Assembly: GCA_012295275.1 (NCBI GenBank)
Contig: CM022672.1
Coordinates: forward strand, 6,572,443-6,636,442
Source: Chrysomallon squamiferum
Lineage: Eukaryota > Mollusca > Gastropoda > Neomphalida > Peltospiridae
Direction: 5' to 3'
Length of the DNA stretch: 64,000 bases
This document shows, one piece after another, positions 35,251 through 47,108 of the stretch (its first letter is position 1; each line of letters opens with the position of its first letter). The translations under genes were made by a program, and so were the position numbers. Under the pieces are notes generated by a model. The model was not told the DNA's origin. It saw only the letters and a list, made by a program, of their open reading frames with translations, and searched no databases.

Positions 35251-37756
35251 CAGGGAGGTAATGTCAATCCAGTGAGTACTGATCTTCTTCTTTTCAAAAT
35301 TTCAATTTTCTGAGGAATAAAATTCCATATTTCTTTCAACATATACTTTTTAATCATTATTAAAATTTTATTAAATACATATTATATTGTCATATCTTGA
35401 TAATTAATGAACAGTCTCTCTCTATTTCTGTTTCCTATTATATGGACACAGACACACACACACACTCTCATACATCAGTAATGTTATATTATTATTAAAT
35501 AATTCATGTCTGTTAAACACATTCCCATACATATGTATCACGAAATATCATAACCATATTTCAATGAAATTATTCCTTATCAAGTAGTAGTAGCACCAGT
35601 AGCAGAAGTACTTGTTACTGCACCATTATTATATCTTGATAACAATTATCTCAATTTGGTTATCAATAAACAAATAAGTACATATTCTATAAACATATCA
35701 GAAAATATTTAAGTTTTAAATACAGATTATAAAGGTGGCAATGACAAATAGGTTTTATTATTATTATTAATTTATTTATTTAGTTAGTTTAGTTTAGTTT
35801 AGTTTATTTAGTTTTAAAATGTAGCGGAAAGTTTAATAATGTAACCTTTAGGTTTTTCTTTAAACATTTACTCTGCTATTTTAATAATTTAAACAATTAT
35901 TTGAAGAAAAAAACAACAAATGAAGAACATCAATGTAAAACAAGTAAGCAAACTAACCAAAAAAATACATATAATAATAAAACAAATTGAAGAAATAATG
36001 TATTTTTATGGTTGATAGAGTAAAATTTTATTTTAAAAATAGATTCTAGCACAACCATTATATCTGTTTTGTATGTTTTCATTAGTATTTTTAACCTGAA
36101 AAACCAAAAGTACAATACAAACATCGAGATTTCACATATATATAAATATTTTTTTTAATTTGATTTCCACTCATACATTTATTTTCATAAAATAAATATT
36201 TGTTCAAGTTTTAACATATTGCTACAGTAATATTTATTTCATTTTACTTTGTTTAATCTTAAATAAAACTAAATCAAATCAAATTAAATTAAATTAAACT
36301 GAATAGAACTTAATTAAATTGAAATGAATTGAATTTAGCTGAAAATGAAACATTTTCTTATTCCCTGTTCATTTATTTGTATCTATGTTTATTTATTTAT
36401 TTAGTTAGTTAGTTATTATCAATTTACATTAAAGGGTAATGGCACTGGAGTACAGTTTTTAATAAATTACAAAATTTAACATTTCATATTAATTTCTTTC
36501 TCTTTAGTTTTAACTTATGATTTATCATTTTACTTGCATTTTACATTTATTTCATTTCTTTTATTTATTTATTTATTTATTTATTTACAGGCAGGTAATG
36601 TCAATCCAGTGAGTACCGATCTTCTTAATTTCAAAATTTCAATTTTCTGAGGAATAAAATTCCATATTTCTTTCAACATATACTTTTTATCATTATTAAA
36701 ATTGTATTAAATACATATTATATTGTCATATCTTGATAATTAATGAACAGTCTCTCTCTATTTCTGTTTCCTATTATATGGACACAGACACACACACACA
36801 CACCCTCATACATCAGTAATGTTATATTATTATTAAATAATTCATGTCTGTTAAACACATTCCCATACAGATTTATCACGAAACATCATAACCATATTTC
36901 AATGAAATTATTCCTTATCAAGTAGGAGTAGCACCAGTAGCAGAAGTAATTGTTGCTGCCACTTTATTATATTTTGATAACAATTATTATTATTATTATG
37001 TATTTATTTATTTAGTTAGTTAGTTTAGTTTAGTTTATAATGTAAATGAAAGTTTAATAATGTAGTCTTTTGATTTTTCTTTTAAACATTTACTCTGCTC
37101 TTTTAATAATTTAAATAATTATTTGAAGAAAAAAACAACTGAAGAACATCAACGTTAAACAAGTAAACAAACAAACAAACAAAATACATATAATAACAAT
37201 AAAACAAATTGAAGAAATAATGTATTTTTTATGATTGATAGTTAGTTATTTTCAATTGACATTTAAGGGTAATGACACTGGAGTACAGTTTTTAATAAAT
37301 TACAAAATTTAACATTTCATATTAATTTCTTTCTCTTTTGTTTTAACTTATGATTCATCATTTTACTGGCATTTTACAATCATTACATTTTTTATCTTCT
37401 AATTTATTTCTTTATTTTATTATTTCTTTCCTTTCTTCTTTCTTTGTTTCTTTGTTTCTTTTATTTTTATTCATTCATTCATTCATTACTTTTTTAATTT
37501 ACAGACTACTGCCAAAGCAGTGAGTACCAACTTTTTTCTTTTAAAATTTCAATCTTCTGAGAAATAATTTGTTGTATTATATGGACACACACATACACAC
37601 ACAAATAAAGTTATTATTGCTATAAACTTCATGTTTGTTAAACACATTCCCATTTTTACTTGATTATTTTAGAAAGGTGATGCTGCCTTTCCACTGGCTT
37701 CAACATTTTTTACTTTGCTGAGCTGTCTGCCTGCTCTCTACGCCAGATTTAACTGA
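31412..37756 (+). CDS. Micro-exon gene D
   Basis: Ten coding exons give 90 residues: 31412-31448, 31930-31958, 33933-33950, 34304-34321, 34670-34687, 34985-35002, 35254-35271, 36591-36608, 37505-37519 and 37673-37756. The product is a signal peptide (MRYLIVLCLLFT, then VLLSSTNAAA), repeated six-residue modules (PANGSQ, PANGNQ, QANGKQ, GANAKQ, GGNVNP, AGNVNP), TTAKA, and the shared tail. The Asn in each module is invariant but never part of an N-x-S/T sequon, unlike gene C. The secretory route is clear. GPI anchoring is inferred. It is the closest relative of C and E by leader, tail and flanks. Confidence 0.8.
31642..31688. repeat. (GA)n tract in intron 2 of gene D
   Basis: A shorter GA run lies between the leader exons, orthologous in position to those of B and C. 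Gene E has a shortened intron without it. Confidence 0.95.
32050..32400. repeat. Intron repeat R1, gene D copy
   Basis: It shares ATCGACATAAAGCGATTTC, GCGCGCCAGATACATT and GACATCGCACAAGGC with the gene C and E copies, at the same intron position. Confidence 0.6.
33077..33148 (+). CDS. Possible alternative terminal exon, gene D
   Basis: The acceptor TACTTTCCACAG precedes NTSLDTFKTGSEVMLTADP, then IAFG and TAG. Five of 72 bases differ from gene C, and the frame and stop are kept. The C-terminal Gly could in principle be an amidation signal in a secreted peptide, but this is speculation. Confidence 0.35.
   Translation, partial: NTSLDTFKTGSEVMLTADPIAFG
33394..33401 (+). pseudogene. Micro-exon reduced to 8 nt
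   Basis: TTACAG, then TAAATTCT, then GTAAATATA aligns with the gene C exon at 22668 (which ends ACAAATTCT|GTAAGTATA) and with its downstream intron. Most of the exon has been deleted. Confidence 0.5.
33933..37519 (+). CDS. Micro-exon run of gene D (six of 18 nt, one of 15 nt)
   Basis: The exons are 33933-33950, 34304-34321, 34670-34687, 34985-35002, 35254-35271, 36591-36608 and 37505-37519. Each follows TTTACAG, usually directly after a (TTTA)n run, and precedes GTGAGT, GTGAAT or GTAAGT. The pair at 35254 and 36591 lies in a block duplicated with an offset of 1,337 bp. Two exons in the series differ at one or two codons only, so the duplications are recent. Confidence 0.78.
34817..34831 (+). 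CDS. Cryptic micro-exon of the GNGPG type
   Basis: TTAAAG precedes GGTAATGGCCCTGGA (GNGPG), followed by GTACAG. Similar 15-nt units occur at 36435-36449 (GNGTG) and 37268-37282 (GNDTG). A relative at 34504 has lost the GT. Acceptor and donor are both weak, so these may be fading exons. In gene E the acceptor AAAG has become AATG. Confidence 0.3.
37673..37756 (+). CDS. Terminal exon of gene D: hydrophobic tail
   Basis: The exon encodes KGDAAFPLAS, then TFFTLLSCLPALYARFN and TGA. It is nearly identical to C and E in DNA and protein. Confidence 0.85.
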   Translation, partial: KGDAAFPLASTFFTLLSCLPALYARFN

Positions 37757-37930
37757 CGTCATTTCTCTCGCCATGTTCTGATAATGAAGCTGAAGATGAC
37801 GTCGTCTTTTAGCCGATGTTCTTGTTTTTCAAAACTTTTTTCACTTGTTTTGCTGTGATACAAAATGTTGCTGTGATATTTTAACATTCTTTAGATGTGA
37901 CAGTAATAATCAGAAATAATTTTAAATAAA
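37754..37930 (+). promoter_or_regulatory. 3' UTR of gene D
   Basis: TGACGTCA overlaps the stop at 37754-37761. The hairpin GCTGAAGATGACGTCGTCTT onward spans 37789-37813 and AATAAA is at 37925-37930. Confidence 0.55.
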
Positions 37931-40273
37931 GGATAATGATTCATATATTTATACTTACGTATTTTAAATAAATTTATACTTATGTATTCTAAATAAAAGA
38001 TAATGATTACATAATTATACTTATGTATTTTAAATAAGATAATGATTATAGAATTATACTTATGTATTGTATTACATACCCAAGTTTAGAATTTAAATTA
38101 ATCATTAAAAGTATTTTTCAACTACAGAAGTGATTGTTTCTTGTAATGTTAAAATAATTCATTTAAAATTATTTTTTATTTCATTCAAGTAAAATGGAAT
38201 GTGATTTATTTTCAACTTGACTCAAATCACATCATCGACTGATCACTATCATCGAATGTATTCACTTTTCAGCATTTCAACATCTGTAAAATAATAGAAT
38301 TTTACTCATAAAGTTCAACATATGTATCTTCCTACATAGTGATATTTTAATTTATTATTCCAGTGACTGAATTTCGATTATTAAAAAATGTATAATAGTG
38401 CAGAATTGAACAATCACAGACACACATTCATCTATATATGTTTTGACGTATATATATGTATGTTTCTTTGGTTTGTTGAGTGCATGTGTTTGTAATTTAA
38501 GTATCAAAAGAATGTTCTCACCAAGACTTATATTTCATTATGTAATATTTCTCTCTCCTTATATCTTTCTCTCTCTCACAATACACACAAAAAAATAAAA
38601 ATAAAAATAAAACACCACAAAACAGTAAAAGTAAATTTATTATATAAATTAAATCAGTAATTTTATTTATGTTAACAAAAATATTTATACAGTTTGAGAA
38701 TCCTTTATCCGAAATGCTTCGGGCTGGCAGTGTTTCGGATTTCCGAATAAAAGGAGATAGCCCGAGATATAGGATCAAAGTCTAGATACGAATTCCATTT
38801 AAGTTTCATATACAGCTATTACAAATAATCGGCAGGATTTTTTTTTTTTATATATATATATAACATATTTAATAAAACAATGTTAGTGCGTGAAAAACAA
38901 TCCGAAAACTATTAACCATTACTATTTCTGTTGCTCGGAAAATGTTTCAGATTTCGGAGCTTTTCGGATAAGAGGTCCTTGACCTGTGTAAACATATCTG
39001 CAGACTAGGTGTAAAAGCTGGATGTGGAAAATAAACAGACTTTGATTTTATATTCGGGTTCTCTGCTAATATTACAAAATCAGAAAAAAATTCACAAATA
39101 CAAAGCATTTCAAGTCCCAAAGATTTCTGATAAGGTATCCTCATCGTGTACAGGAATGAATATTTATGCTGTTAAAATTCTTTTCAAGACTGAGTAATAT
39201 ATAATCAGTATTTGTTGGCTGAACAGCGATAAGTAATACATATATAAAAGAAAAAAGTGTTCACTCGCCTTTTTATTCTATGTTAACTTTTAATTAATCC
39301 CAAACACAACACGATGTACTGGTAAACATATATATATATAAAATTTTAAAATTTTAAAAAAAAAAAATAAAAATGAAAAAAATGAAAAACCAAGAGAAAA
39401 CAGTTATAGTGATGAGGACAGTAAAATGATGATGATGAGATGATTATGATGATGCTCATAATAATAATATGTATGCATGTATGTATGTACGTATGTATGT
39501 ACGAATGTATATATGTATGTACCTAAAAGCATAGATATAAAGTTATAACACAAAAACACAAATATTATTAAAAAAAAACGTATAAAATCATCATTATCAT
39601 CATCATTACTACTACTACTACTGCAACTGCTACTACTACCACCACCACCACTACTACTTGTTTTACTACTTCTACTACTACTATTAGTATTACAATTATT
39701 ATTAGTATTATTGTTGTTGTTGTTGTTGTTGTTGTCATCAGTGTTGTTGTTGGTAGTAACCGCGGCGCGTGCTGATATTTGTGTTACCTCCGTGATGTAT
39801 CAAACATGTCATTATTTTCTTCTCCATAGTTTTTATCTGTTTGTCACTCACAATGCCTGGTAATCAGTAACAAATATTAATCATACGATTGCCTCGAGAC
39901 CATTACTGTTCTATAGTAAGAGACGTGAGTGAGTCTTTGAAAAACGTATCACATATGTTAAATATCTGGGTACACATGGAATGCCTAAGTTGTTTCAGAT
40001 AAGTTGTTCCTTTATTTATGAATAGTAAAAGTACAATAATTTTTACTGAAAAGCTAACTTGATTATCAGTCCTTTTTATCTGATTAAATTTATTTGACTT
40101 TTTTTGCTTTTAATATTTCTCAGCTTATCGCTTAAAAAATTAAGTTCAAATTAAAGTGACAGTTAGTGGGTAGTTTATGATATGCGGTTTTTCTTGACAA
40201 TTTTTTTTTTGTTTTTTTTTGTTTTACTTAAACAAGGTAATAAAAGATAGCCAAATATGGTTAGAAGATCGAA
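37931..40273. other. Spacer between genes D and E
   Basis: This is a close copy of the C-D spacer, including the AAGATAATGATTACATAATT repeats, the MITE, triplet repeats at 39600-39730 and the promoter-side block. No gene is seen. Confidence 0.75.
38690..38986 (+). mobile_element. Pogo-like MITE, copy in D-E spacer
   Basis: It has the same ends and body as the copies at 17106 and 29541, with a small (TA)n insertion near 38850. Confidence 0.6.
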
Positions 40274-40346
40274 TATAAAAGGAATCAGATAATTCAGATG
40301 CGTCACTCCGTAAAACATTCGTTTTGTTGATTTGCTGTAAATCCAG
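40274..40346 (+). promoter_or_regulatory. TATA box and non-coding first exon of gene E
   Basis: TATAAAA is at 40274-40280. The exon ends AAATCCAG at 40346 before GTAATT, as in C and D. Confidence 0.65.
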
Positions 40347-40601
40347 GTAATTTCTAATTCATTCATTTAAATAATTTCAGATATTTATTTGCTTCTTTGT
40401 TTATGCTATATATATATATATATAATCTACATCAATTTTAAGGTAAATTCAAATATTCTGTTCCATAGATAATGTCTACTAATTTATTGATTACACTTCT
40501 GTTTATTTAATATTCAACATTTATGTTTAGTTATGAAATTATTAAAAAATGAAAATTCAAGACAAAATTTGCTTTGCAGCTTTTCTACGTCATCTTTCAA
40601 A

Positions 40602-40804
40602 ATGCATTACCTGATCGTTTTGTGTTTCCTTTTTACTTGTGAGTACCAAACATTTCAAATGTCTTATTATGCTGATAATCCATATCTTTGAAATCATCAA
40701 TATAAAACATAATTTTTGGAACCGGCTCATTTTGAAAAAGCACTGTAAAGCAATAATTATATTTTCATATTTCAGTGTTGCTGTCTTCGACAATCGCTGT
40801 AGAT
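40602..40804 (+). CDS. Signal-peptide exons of gene E
   Basis: Exon 40580-40638 ends ACT T before GTGAGT, where the paralogs have ACT G, so the split codon reads Leu instead of Val or Ala. Exon 40776-40804 ends in AVD before GTAAGC. Intron 2 is only 137 bp because the GA tract region is missing. Confidence 0.8.
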
Positions 40805-40808
40805 GTAA

Positions 40809-40866
<58 letters not shown>

Positions 40867-43800
40867 TTATATTTATGCTAATCAATATATGTTTATATTC
40901 ATTTCTTTTCTCTTTCTTTCTATCTTTACTATATATATATGTTTAAAATGTATTTTTCGACATAAGGCGATTTCGGATTAATATTTTTCTAAACTGGGCG
41001 CATCGACATTTGCGCGCCAGATACATTAATAAAATAATAATTTATTTAATAACACAGGCGTATATGCATGTATATATATATAAATGGGTCTCTTTGAAAA
41101 TAATTTTGTTAGGTTGCCAAAGTTACAAAATAAATTGAAACATAAGTCACGTGGGATTTGCCTTAAGATCGCACTGCGCATGAAACGCGTGCCATTCTCG
41201 ACATCGCACATGGCTAATCAATTAGCACGTGCGTCGTCTAAATATGAAAATGTTCTTGTTTAATAAATATTTCTTTCTTATCTGCCTCTGTGAATTCATG
41301 TCACTGAAGCTGTGGATCAAGTCTTAATGACTAATTTGATAATAAGTAAGCATGTATTTTCAGTAACTGTATTAAAACGAATTTGTTGTGGATGTCACCG
41401 CTCATTTTGCTCTACGTTAGAGAGTGATGGTTTCAAACACATTATTTCTATGATAAGTTTAATATCCATGTTTGCAGTGATTGCCACCTGTTCTGTTTTT
41501 AAACTGAATACTGTACGATAAAAATAATAGAAATTAAGTAGAATATAAATGACTCAATGAAAAGATAAAATGCAACATAAATGCTGCAGTGTTAAAATAT
41601 TTAATAAATAACAAATGTTTTTATTTCTTCTAGCCAAAATAAAGTGTAAAATGAATATTACTTCTGATTAACTCACATTAAACAATGAAAACACAAAAAT
41701 AAAGATTTGCCGTTTCCTCTGTGTTCCTTCTATTCATTTCCTTTAGCATGTTTCACCAGTGGCAGAATCTAATTTGTAAGTAAATTAAATACGAAAAATT
41801 TGGATTGGCAAATTTTTGTTTCAGGTCTTTATTCATGATATATAAAATACATGTATTAAAACATTAAATTTAATACTAATGACAAGTTTTGCATTCCACA
41901 GGACACTAGTCTAGATACTTTGAAAACTGGTAGTGAAGTTATGTTAACAGCTGATCCCATAGCTTTTGGTTAGGCCTGGGTCTAGAATGCCAACGTTACA
42001 TGTCAAATCCACATCGCAAGATAGCGCAGGATCTGTAAAACACACAGGAGTAGCCTTACATGTTCTCGAGAATGGTGCGCTTTTACCGATCGTATGAAGG
42101 CAAACAATTTAAGATAGAATTTAAATCTTGGAAACATAAACATACGCCAGTAAAAATCAAAAAGGCCTGGAAAATAGATTTCATAGACCTTAATCATTTG
42201 TTTTTGTTCACATATATATTATTTGTTTTTGATCAAGGGGAAATATTAGTGAGCACAGATTCTGTAATATTGTACACACAGTCGGACAGTCATATCCGCG
42301 TGATTTAGCATCGATGGTTCGAAAACTGTTTTCAGTAACAATTTAAATAAGTTATTATTATTATAAAGAATTTTTGGAATAAATATGATAATTTTATAAG
42401 GTTACAATTTCAATATCTTTCTTCTGTTTTTGTTAATGTTTTTAAGAGTATTACATTTTTATGCAAATATTTATACCATTTAAATCTTGGACTTTCTAAA
42501 ATGAATATGAAAATTTTATAAGGTTATATGTTTGAATATGGTAATTATATTTTCGTATCTATATTTTGTCTGTGAACAAAATTTGCGAAAATAATTTATT
42601 ATTACGCTTACAAATACAATTATTACAGTTTGGAAGGGAAAAAGTATTTTCAAAATATTTTTGTAAAATTATTTATAGCAGTTATGTTATTTAATTATTT
42701 TCAAACATTATTTTTTTTTTTAATTTTTTTTTTAATTATTATTTACATTACAAGGTGCTACCACTCAAAGAAAACTTTAAGTACATATTGTGTATAAACA
42801 TTTCAGAAAATATTTTATTATTATTAATTTATTTTCTTCTTATTTATTTGTTTACTTATTTATTAACTTTTTTTTTTTTTTTTTTTTTCAATTTACATTA
42901 ATTCTCTTCAGTTTAAATTATGATTTATAATTTTTACTTGGATTTCATATTAATTATATTTCTTTCATCTTTTTATTTCTATTTTTATTATTATTATTTT
43001 TTAAATTTTACAGACAACTGCTGCCAAAATAGTGAGTATCGATCGTTTTCTTTTAAAAATTTCAATCTTCTGAGAAATAAAATTATAAATTTCTTTCAAC
43101 ATATACTTTTTAGCATTATTAAAATTTTATTAAATAAATATTATATTGTTTTATCCTGATAATTAACCAACTGTCTCTCTCTATCTGTGTTTCATATTAA
43201 ATAGACACAGACATACACACAAATACAGTTTATGATAGGTGGTTATGAAATATAAGTATGCTATTACAGTGGTATGTTCCCAAAACTGGCATTCTCCAGA
43301 TTATGTAATCGGTGAGGTGTTCTAATCCGCTTCCAGAAATGGGAAAACTGGCGTGAGCAATTAAGGCCAATTTAGAGGCATGAAGAACAGAATGGGCGAT
43401 TAACGAGATTAACTTTAATGAGCAGTGAAGACAGGAAATACTACCTATATAAATACTGTACAGTCATGATGTTTGTTATGTTTCATCATGGCTGCGAAGG
43501 GAGAAATTTTGGACGGCAGAAAACCAGGTGCGGACCTCATACTTGATGGATATAGGTATGCACAGTGGATTAGTAATAGGAATGATACGGTACCATGGAG
43601 ATGTTTGTATTCGAGGTGCCTTGCCACCGTGACTACTACACCGGATGGGACTGTGGTCTTGAGAGATAAAGACCACATCCATTCCTCGGATGAGAGCTAA
43701 GTTGCTGTCCACCTACTGACCAACACCATGTTTGAGGGCATCAAATCCAGCTTGTACCGACAGAGAGCAAAAAAGGTCCCGCAAACTGGAACATTTCTTG

Positions 43801-46800
43801 CATAGAGTGTGACTGATTGTCCTAGAAATTGTGTACAAAATACAGTTTAACAAAAGTACATCAATTAAGGTGACGGAACACCAATTAGTAAGGGTGAGCA
43901 ATAAAATACCAGAAATGGAACAACTTTCATGCCCAGTTAAGATGTGTTATAATCTCACTGCCAGATTCGGGAATAAACCATTACAGTATATCAGTTTTCG
44001 ACTGCTGGAAGTTTCTTCCGTAAATCTAATAGTTCAGGAGCTGATTTCCAAAAGAGGCCTGGAAAATTTGCTTTTTGTTTGTTTTTGTTCACATATATAG
44101 TATTGGGTCATTCCGTGTCAAATCACCCAATGGTTTAAACCCGACCGTCTCAGATTTAAGTGTATAAAATGTAATTAGGCTATCTGTCAAAATATGAAAA
44201 GGATATTTTTTAACACAACTAAATATGACAATCAAAATGCAGCGCATCTAGAAAATAAATGGGTTTCTTCAGTTCTTATAATCAATGAACTTTTAATCTC
44301 ATCAGAAAAATGACATAAATAAATTTGTCTGTAAAACAGTTATACTGAAACCAAGCAATCAAGAAACAGAATTATTCTTTACAGGAATTTTCTATACGGG
44401 TCATTCCGTGTCAAATCACCCAAAAAAAAAAAGAAATTTAAACCCGACCGTCTCAGATTTTTATGAAACTTGGTATACTTGTTGACTGGGATCCCACAGC
44501 ACCAAATCTGAAATTTTAGCCCAATCAGACTAGTGGTGTGGGAGATACGGCCCACCGAATTTTGAGATTTTTGCCAAAAATGGGTGTGACCACCAACCTT
44601 AGAACCCTCATATCTCAGCAACTACTGGGCCAATCTTCATAAAATTGGTATTGTTAGAAAAGCAAAATGACAAGGATTCCAAATCTGCCATTTTTGTTTA
44701 GTTTGGAAAATACTGGAGTGCCTTGACCTTTTGACCTTTGCTATGACCTTGAAATTGACCGTGTGGATCACGTGATCTTGAGATGACCTTTATTGAAATT
44801 TAATCTCCCACATGTTAACTAAAACATATAAAAGTTTCCTGGGTGTAATATTTTTTGTTTAGCCACAATATAGATTTAAAAAATGCACATACTTGAAAAT
44901 AACACCTTTTCAGCCATTAACATCTGATTGACTAAAACCTGAATGATCAATTCTGGGTGCTAGGAATCACCATCTTTCTTGATCATCGAGTAAGACATTG
45001 TAGGCCTACATGTATGCATAAAGTATTACATTTTTATGCAAATATTTATACCATTTAAATCTTGGACTTTCTAAAATGAATATGAAAATTTTATAAGGTT
45101 ATATGTTTGAATATGGTAATTATATTTTCATATCTATATTTTGTCTGTGAACAAAATTTGAGAAAATAATTTATTATTACGCTTACAAATACAATTATTA
45201 CAGTTAGGAAGGGAAAAAATATTTTAGAAATATTTTTGTAAAATTATTTATAGCAGTTATGTTATTTAATCATTTTCAAACATACTATTTTTTTATTTTA
45301 TTTTTTTTATTATTTACAGTACAAGGTGCTATCAATCAAAGAAAACTTTAAGTACATATTGTGTATAAAGATTTCAGAAAATATTTTATTATTATTATTA
45401 ATTTTCTTCTTATTTATTTGTTTACTTATTTATTATTAATGTGGTTTTTTTTTTTTTTTTTTTTTTTTTTTTCAATTTACATTAATGGGTAATGGAGTAC
45501 AGATTTTAATAAACTGCAAAATACTGAGAAATAAAATATTACATTTCACCTTAAGTTCTTTCTCTTCAGTTTAAATTATGATTTATAATTTGATTTGCAT
45601 TTTATATTTATTTCACATTTTCATCTTCTTATCTATTCATTTATTTTATTAATATATTTATTTTTAATTTACAGCCAGCTGAAGACAAAACAGTGAGTAC
45701 CAATTTTTTATTTTTTTATTTCAGTCTTCTAAGAAATAAAATTTAAGATTTCACCGTAATTTCTTTCTCTTTAGTTTTAACTTATGATTTATAATTTTAC
45801 TTGCATTTCGTATTAATTATATTTCTTTCATCTTTTTATTTTTATTTTTTTATTTGTTATTTTTTAATTTTACAGACAGCTGCTGCCATTCCAGTGAGTA
45901 CCGAGTGTCTTCTTTTCAAAATTTCAATCTTCTGAGAAATAAAATTATAAATTTCTTTCAACATATACTTTTTAGCATTATTAAAATTTTATTAAATAAA
46001 TATTATATTGTTTTATCCTGATAATTAACCAACTGTCTCTCTCTGTCTGTGTTTCATATTATATAGACACAGACATACACACAAATACAGTTTATGATAG
46101 GTGGTTATGAAATATGAATAAACTATTACAGTATATCAGTCTTCAACTGCTGGAAGTTTCTTCTGTAAATCTAATAGTTCAGGAGATGATTTCCAAAAGA
46201 GGCCTGGAAAATTTGTTTTTTTGTTTGTTTATATTTGTTCACATATATATTTGTTTTTGATCAAGGGGAAATATTAGTGAGAACAGATCCTGTAATATTG
46301 TACACACAGTCAGACAGTCATATTGGCAAGATTTTAGAATAGATATGATAATTTTATAAGGTTACACTTTCAATGTATTTTTTCTTTCTGAGAACAAAAT
46401 TGGGGAAAATAATTTATTTTTATGGTTATAAATAAAATTATTACAGGTTGGTAGGGTAAAAAATATTTTTAAAGTATTCCTTTTATTGTGTATTACACTT
46501 TTATGCACTTACTTATATCAGTCATTTTATTTAATTATTTTCAAATATTTGTTATATATATATATATAACAAATAAAAACGTACATAAAAATATAAATAT
46601 ACAAATATATAAATTTTATTTAGATTTTCATAAAATAATTTCTTATTAAATAATAATAATAATAATAATCGAAGTAAATGTTTAAAAGAAAAATTAAAGA
46701 ATAAAAATTAAAGGTAAAATATTAAATTTTGTGTCTTCACATAATTTTCTACCACTGCCACTGCTGAGTATTAAAAAAAAAAAAAAAATTAATAATGTTA

Positions 46801-47074
46801 ACTAATAATAACAACTTTGTTTCATGAAACTTTCATTGAAAGTCAGATTGTTTGAAAATAATTAAATAAAATGACTGATATAAGTATATATCCATAATAT
46901 ATATACATACATATGTATACATATACATCTACATACGTGTGTCTATATATATAGACACAGACGTATCTATATTACTTGCATTACAGGGTACTCATAAAGG
47001 AAATGTTTTAAGAAAATATTTAATTTTTAATTTATCATTGATAGTTATGAAAAATAACTTGTTACTAAGATTAA

Positions 47075-47108
<34 letters not shown>

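Noticed and set aside
42060-42308. 82-codon + strand frame in gene E (MFSRMVRFYRSYEG)
   Set aside because: It lies downstream of the 72-nt alternative exon in repeat-derived sequence. The equivalent regions in C and D are broken, and no family match is evident.
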